Source: CAYFIW01 sp964500645 (lineage in GTDB: Bacteria; Chloroflexota; Dehalococcoidia; Lucifugimonadales; UBA826). Taken from it: DNA of 10,178 nt. The first letter of the stretch is position 1; the number at the start of each line of letters is the position of its first letter. The notes beneath the pieces were generated by a model. It was not told the DNA's origin, searched no databases, and was given only the letters and a program-made list of their open reading frames with translations. Positions 6,650 to 10,178 of this stretch are shown in pieces. A program made the position numbers and the translations under genes. The stretch covers positions 1-10,178 of the forward strand of contig CAZCOH010000056.1 of NCBI GenBank assembly GCA_964500645.1, read 5' to 3'.

Positions 6650-7681
6650 TTGGATTCATGTAATGTTGCAGTCATCGGAGCCACGGGTGCTGTCGGACAA
6701 GTATTCCTGAGGATAGCTGAGGAAAGAAATTTTCCCATAGAAAATATCAGATTATGCGCTTCTGAACGTTCTGTTGGTAAAAGTTTAGAATTTAAAGGGG
6801 TTCAAATAGCGGTTGAACTTTGTACCCCCGAATTACTAGACCAAGTTGACTTTTCATTTATATCCGCCAGTGGTGACGTCAGCCGAGAAATAGCACCACT
6901 TTCCGCGAAGCACGGGACAGTGGCTATTGACGACAGTTCTACATTCAGAATGGACACCCAGGTCCCATTAGTGGTTCCTGAAGTAAATGCACATGCTCTT
7001 GAAAGTCACGAAGGAATTGTCTCCATACCTAACTGTTCAACTACACCTCTAGTTATGATCCTCAAACCGCTTTCAAAAATTTCGCGAATCAAACGTGTCG
7101 TAGTCGACACATTCCAATCTGTTACAGGCACCGGGACCGCCGCTTTAACAGAAATGCAGACTCAAAGTTCCCAGGTCCTTCAAGGTGAAACCATTAGACC
7201 AGAGCAATATCCACATCAAATAGCTTTTAACGTTCTTCCCCACATAGAGCCATTTCAGGAAAATGGTTACACAAGGGAAGAAATGAAAATGTTATACGAG
7301 ACCAGAAAAATACTTCATGACCCAGAAATTTTGGTGTCAGCTACCTGCGTAAGGGTTCCTGTAGCGGTAAGCCATAGTGAGGCTATTCACATAGAATTTG
7401 AAAATGAAGTCTCCCCAGATCAAGCGAGAGAGATTTTACGAACGCAGGCAGGAATTAGAATTGTAGACGACCCTCACTCCAATGTGTATCCTATGCCAAT
7501 AGATGCAGCCGGCAATGATGATGTCTTGGTGGGAAGAATCAGATCAGACATTTCAAATCCAAATGGCTTAGCATTGTGGGTTGTTTGTGACAACTTAAGA
7601 AAGGGTGCGGCACTCAACGCAATACAAATAGCAGAAGAAATGATGAAGAGGGACTTAGTTTCCCCATCAAATTGGAGGTAA
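6650..7681 (+). CDS. asd: Aspartate-semialdehyde dehydrogenase
   Basis: Asd reduces aspartyl phosphate to aspartate semialdehyde with NADPH, the branch-point intermediate for lysine, threonine and methionine. It has 343 residues, a typical length. The N-terminal 'VAVIGATGAVG' (GATGAVG at 10-16) binds NADP; 'DDSSTFRMD' and 'PLVVPEVNAHAL' bind substrate. The catalytic cysteine is Cys129 in 'IPNCSTTPLV', and the active-site His242 is in 'CVRVPVAVSHSEA', where the glycine usual before His is Ser, a mild variation. 'FQSVTGTGTAALTEM' is the conserved dimer/active-site loop. The start is TTG at 6650, seven bases after TGGAGG (6637-6642); the next codons fit the family N-terminus and no canonical alternative lies upstream. 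dapA begins 6 bases after its stop, and dapA's ribosome site is inside the end of asd, so the two are probably translationally coupled. Confidence 0.97.
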   Translation: MDSCNVAVIGATGAVGQVFLRIAEERNFPIENIRLCASERSVGKSLEFKGVQIAVELCTPELLDQVDFSFISASGDVSREIAPLSAKHGTVAIDDSSTFRMDTQVPLVVPEVNAHALESHEGIVSIPNCSTTPLVMILKPLSKISRIKRVVVDTFQSVTGTGTAALTEMQTQSSQVLQGETIRPEQYPHQIAFNVLPHIEPFQENGYTREEMKMLYETRKILHDPEILVSATCVRVPVAVSHSEAIHIEFENEVSPDQAREILRTQAGIRIVDDPHSNVYPMPIDAAGNDDVLVGRIRSDISNPNGLALWVVCDNLRKGAALNAIQIAEEMMKRDLVSPSNWR

Positions 7682-7687
7682 CGGCAA

Positions 7688-8581
7688 ATGGCAGAGTTTG
7701 GCAGATTGCTCACAGCAATGATCACCCCTTTTGATGAAAAAGGTGAGATAGATTACGCACAGGCAAGAAAACTAGCAAAAGGGCTCACAGAGTCTGGTAC
7801 TGATGGTCTTGTAATTGGTGGCACAACGGGAGAATCTCCCTCAATGTCAGATGAGGAAAAAATACGCCTATTTGCTGAAATAAAAGAAGAAGTAGGAAAT
7901 TCTGCGGCGGTAATTGCAGGTACAACCGACAATAATCACTCCAAATCTATAGAGCTCTCCGTAGAGGCTGAAAAAGTAGGCGTTGACGGCCTTTTGCTAA
8001 CTGTCCCGGCCTACAATAAACCACCACAAGAAGGTTTGTACCAGAACTTCAAGGCCATAGCTGCTGCGACCAATTTACCAGGTCTACTTTATAACGTTCC
8101 TTCACGTACATCCCTAAACATGGATGCGGAGACAACACTAAGATTAGCAGAAATAGATAACATAATTGGAGTTAAAGAAGCTTCCAGCGATTACTCCCAA
8201 ATAACCAACATAATAGACAAGGCTCCCGACGGATTTGAAGTTTGGTCAGGAAATGATGATGAGACCTTTCCAATTATGTGTGTTGGAGGTTACGGAGTAG
8301 TCAGCGTGGCATCCAATCTCTACGGTGCTCAAATTAAGACAATGATGGGATTAATACTTGAAGGCAACATAGAAAGCGCGGCCTCGGCACATAAACAATT
8401 ACTGCCTATATTTAAGGCTCTTTTCTGGGTCACCAATCCAATCCCAGTGAAATACGCTGTAAACAGGGCTGGATTCAATGCAGGTAAAAACAGACTGCCT
8501 CTCTGCGACCCAGATCAGGACTTCATTACAAAATTTAATGAAGTAATGGACAAATTTAGGGTAGATCTTCCAATAAATTAG
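7688..8581 (+). CDS. dapA: 4-hydroxy-tetrahydrodipicolinate synthase
   Basis: DapA condenses pyruvate with aspartate semialdehyde, the first committed step to diaminopimelate and lysine. It has 297 residues and a (beta/alpha)8 barrel like other family members. Landmarks are 'GGTTGESPSMSDEEK' with Thr46-Thr47, 'VPAYNKPPQEGLY' supplying the Tyr of the catalytic relay across the dimer, 'LLYNVPSRTS' with Tyr135 and Arg140, and Schiff-base Lys163 in 'GVKEASSD'. All fall two residues beyond E. coli DapA numbering. Arg140, which binds the semialdehyde carboxylate, separates true DapA from sialate lyase relatives, and the gene context confirms this. ATG 7688 follows GGAGG (7674-7678), which overlaps the asd stop region. 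It is the last gene of the operon; lysC and the later dap genes are not in the window. Confidence 0.97.
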   Translation: MAEFGRLLTAMITPFDEKGEIDYAQARKLAKGLTESGTDGLVIGGTTGESPSMSDEEKIRLFAEIKEEVGNSAAVIAGTTDNNHSKSIELSVEAEKVGVDGLLLTVPAYNKPPQEGLYQNFKAIAAATNLPGLLYNVPSRTSLNMDAETTLRLAEIDNIIGVKEASSDYSQITNIIDKAPDGFEVWSGNDDETFPIMCVGGYGVVSVASNLYGAQIKTMMGLILEGNIESAASAHKQLLPIFKALFWVTNPIPVKYAVNRAGFNAGKNRLPLCDPDQDFITKFNEVMDKFRVDLPIN

Positions 8582-8596
8582 ATTGGGATATCAATG

Positions 8597-9883
8597 TCAG
8601 ATAACGGATTCAGGCATTATAGTCTGGTCCCTGTGGGGACCGGTTGAAATAATATCAACCTGACAATTTATTAACTCTTCCAGCCTATCAACATATTCTC
8701 TTGCCTCTTTCGGAAGCCCCGTAATATCAGACATACCTGCAGTTGGCTTATCCCAACCATTTAAAGTTTCGTAAACAGGAACACATTTCTCGAGAGCCGC
8801 GCTACCTCCCGGAATCTCATCTAGTATTTCGCCATCTAGGTTATAACCCGTGCACACTTTGAGTTTCTCAAAACCATCCAAGACCTCTAATCTTGTTATA
8901 ACAGCAGAAGTGTATCCGTTGATTCTAGTACTGTAACGGGCCGCAACACCATCAAACCACCCTACCCTTCTAGGCCTCCCAGTAGTTGTTCCAAATTCTT
9001 GGGCTAATGTCCTTATTTTTTCACCAACTTCGTCAAATAATTCTGTGGGGAAAGGCCCACTACCCACCCTAGTGTTATAGGCTTTAAAAACCCCTAATAC
9101 CGTTGATATATGCTGTGGCTGTATAGCAAGACCTGTGCTTGCCCCACCAATTGTGGGACTAGAAGATGTGACATAAGGATAAGTTCCATGATCCAAATCT
9201 AACAAAATTCCTTGAGCCCCTTCAAGAACTACGTTGCCCCCTGAATCAAGAACCTCGTTTACATGCCGTCCCGCAGGTCCGACATAGGGTTTTAGTTGCT
9301 CAGCCCAACCGAGACATTTTTCATATAATTCATCCAATGAGACAGGTTTTGCTCCATATACTTTGGTTATAACATCATTAGTGAAACCTAATACATTCGC
9401 TAATCTCTCTTTCAAGGTTTCTTGATCAAAGATATCCGCCGCTCTGATCCCCGTCCTAGAAGTCTTATCACTATAGGCAGGACCAATACCTTTGCCAGTT
9501 GTACCTATAGCTGATATTCCTCTGGAGGTCTCGGCCAAAGTGTCCAATATGACATGATATGGCATTATCAAATGGGCACGTTCACTTATTATCAGACGAC
9601 CTTCAACTTCAATACCAGCGTTTGAAAGTGAGTTGATTTCCTCTATGAGAACATCGGGGTCAACAACTGTGCCATTTCCAATCACATTCATGACACCTTC
9701 TCGGAAAACTCCACATGGAATAATGTGTAAGCTGAAGTCACCGAGATCATTTATGACAGTATGACCAGCATTATTTCCTCCGGAAAATCTGGCTACTATA
9801 TCTGCATCTCTGGCAAGAAAATCTATAATCTTACCTTTCCCCTCATCCCCCCATTGTGCTCCGAGTACTGCGTAAGCCGGCAT
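8597..9883 (-). CDS. purA: Adenylosuccinate synthetase
   Basis: PurA joins IMP and aspartate using GTP to make adenylosuccinate, the first of two steps from IMP to AMP, in the cytoplasm. The 428-residue protein is complete (E. coli 432). Visible features are the P-loop-like 'GAQWGDEGKGK' at 8-18 with catalytic Asp13, and 'FSGGNNAGHT' with His41. Next come 'GTTGKGIGPAYSDKTSRTGIR' for IMP binding and 'GAQGILLDLDHGTYPYVTSS'. 'TTTGRPRRVGWFD' follows late in the chain, and 'STGPHRDQTI' ends the protein at the guanine-binding region. The ATG at 9883 follows an excellent AGAAGGAGGGG site six bases before it. The gene is convergent with dapA, with only 15 bases between their stop codons. Both enzymes draw on aspartate, but opposite transcription gives no sign of shared control. 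Confidence 0.98.
   Translation of the reverse strand: MPAYAVLGAQWGDEGKGKIIDFLARDADIVARFSGGNNAGHTVINDLGDFSLHIIPCGVFREGVMNVIGNGTVVDPDVLIEEINSLSNAGIEVEGRLIISERAHLIMPYHVILDTLAETSRGISAIGTTGKGIGPAYSDKTSRTGIRAADIFDQETLKERLANVLGFTNDVITKVYGAKPVSLDELYEKCLGWAEQLKPYVGPAGRHVNEVLDSGGNVVLEGAQGILLDLDHGTYPYVTSSSPTIGGASTGLAIQPQHISTVLGVFKAYNTRVGSGPFPTELFDEVGEKIRTLAQEFGTTTGRPRRVGWFDGVAARYSTRINGYTSAVITRLEVLDGFEKLKVCTGYNLDGEILDEIPGGSAALEKCVPVYETLNGWDKPTAGMSDITGLPKEAREYVDRLEELINCQVDIISTGPHRDQTIMPESVI
8626..8660. other. Two adjacent perfect stem-loops in the 3' end of purA
   Basis: GGTCCC-TGTG-GGGACC (8626-8641) is immediately followed by GGTTGA-AATAATA-TCAACC (8642-8660), both perfect 6-bp stems. They lie 45-79 bases past the dapA stop, so they would form in dapA read-through RNA as well as in purA mRNA. 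No T-run follows on the + strand. They coincide with the conserved 'TGPHRDQ' codons, so coding constraint may explain the first one. Confidence 0.35.
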
Positions 9884-9918
9884 CGGATACCCCTCCTTCT
9901 ATAAAACACGTAAAGAAT

Positions 9919-9950
9919 CGGTGCTAGGTTAGATATTGTGCCTAACACCG
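9919..9950 (-). other. Stem-loop in the purA leader
   Basis: On the minus strand CGGTGTTAG pairs with CTAGCACCG (nine pairs, one G-U wobble) around a 14-base loop. It ends 18 bases before the purA ribosome binding site and is preceded, not followed, by seven T (9954-9960), so it is not a terminator. It could be a 5'-UTR control or stability element. I recognise no known riboswitch. Confidence 0.4.
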
Positions 9951-10022
9951 GGCAAAAAAATTTCTCCTCAACAAGTGCCTTGAAATCTTTAAACAGACAC
10001 GTCACCGGGAGATTCAATTACG

Positions 10023-10031
10023 AGTATAACA
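10023..10031 (-). promoter_or_regulatory. Candidate extended -10 promoter of purA
   Basis: Read on the minus strand the sequence is TGTTATACT: TATACT (5/6 match) with TG one base upstream. No convincing -35 lies 16-18 bases before it, which extended -10 promoters can tolerate. Transcription would start near 10016, giving a leader of about 130 bases. A second TATACT lies at 10042-10047 without the TG. Confidence 0.45.
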
Positions 10032-10067
10032 GAATAAAAATAGTATAAAAGTGTTCAGAAATCCACT

Positions 10068-10178
10068 TCAGCAATCCAAACCTGATTTTTCTTTGACTAA
10101 ATCCGTTAAAATTTGTATTGCACTTCCCAAATAGAAATCTTTTTCCTGACCTTCAATATATACATCCTTAAATGTTTC
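10068..10178 (-). CDS. C-terminal fragment of an unidentified protein (partial)
   Basis: The minus strand is open from the right edge for 36 codons to TGA at 10068-10070. The fragment begins ETFKDVYIEG, continues 'QEKDFYLGSAIQILTDLVKEK' and ends 'SGLDC'. It has the composition of a real protein end: a charged strand-like part, then an amphipathic helix. The other two minus frames close after 23 and 2 codons. I do not recognise the family. It runs in the same direction as purA and ends about 37 bases before the candidate purA promoter, so it would be the gene upstream of purA. The short length makes this call moderate only. Confidence 0.5.
   Translation of the reverse strand, partial: ETFKDVYIEGQEKDFYLGSAIQILTDLVKEKSGLDC

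Noticed and set aside
8521..8543. Perfect 8-bp inverted repeat CTTCATTA / TAATGAAG near the end of dapA as a terminator for purA
   Set aside because: The stem is AT-rich, no T-run follows on either strand, and it is inside dapA coding sequence; chance is the simpler explanation.
9823..10017. 64-codon minus-strand frame from TTG 10017 running into the purA start, as a leader peptide
   Set aside because: It has no ribosome binding site and no family resemblance; its second half is purA sequence in a different frame, so it looks fortuitous.

Overview
The window is a compact, AT-leaning bacterial chromosome segment with short intergenic gaps. It carries eight recognisable protein genes plus one unidentified gene fragment at the right edge. 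The layout (rpsO-pnp, then dapB-asd-dapA, then a convergent purA), the frequent non-ATG starts and the protein flavour suggest an uncultured Chloroflexota bacterium of the Dehalococcoidia/SAR202 type. That placement is inferred from general resemblance only. No mobile element, CRISPR array, tRNA or rRNA gene was seen.

Left part (1-2900, + strand): the 3' end of glmS, which makes glucosamine-6-phosphate. It is followed by a probable three-gene unit: a 65-residue protein resembling AtzG/GatC-type amidase partner subunits, a translationally overlapping amidase-signature enzyme, and an alpha/beta-hydrolase. This unit looks catabolic (amide or ester hydrolysis); its substrate cannot be read from the sequence.

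Middle (2901-5772, + strand): a candidate extended -10 promoter with an inverted repeat around its -10 box, then rpsO (ribosomal protein S15) and pnp (polynucleotide phosphorylase), closed by a clear rho-independent terminator. pnp has two special points. Its real N-terminus can only be reached from a non-canonical start, best placed at an ATT codon at 3366 behind a good ribosome binding site. Its C-terminus carries two nearly identical S1 RNA-binding domains in tandem instead of the usual one.

Right part (5784-8581, + strand): dapB, asd and dapA form a tight operon covering three consecutive steps of the aspartate branch, from aspartyl phosphate to tetrahydrodipicolinate, on the way to diaminopimelate and lysine. 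Convergent to it on the minus strand is purA (AMP synthesis), only 15 bases from the end of dapA. purA has a possible structured leader of about 130 nt and an extended -10 promoter. Beyond this promoter the last 111 bases hold the C-terminal end of an unidentified minus-strand gene.

Apart from the partial ends, most of the window is housekeeping. The points most worth a second look are the ATT-started double-S1 PNPase, the small amidase partner protein and the two possibly regulated leaders or promoters (rpsO, purA).
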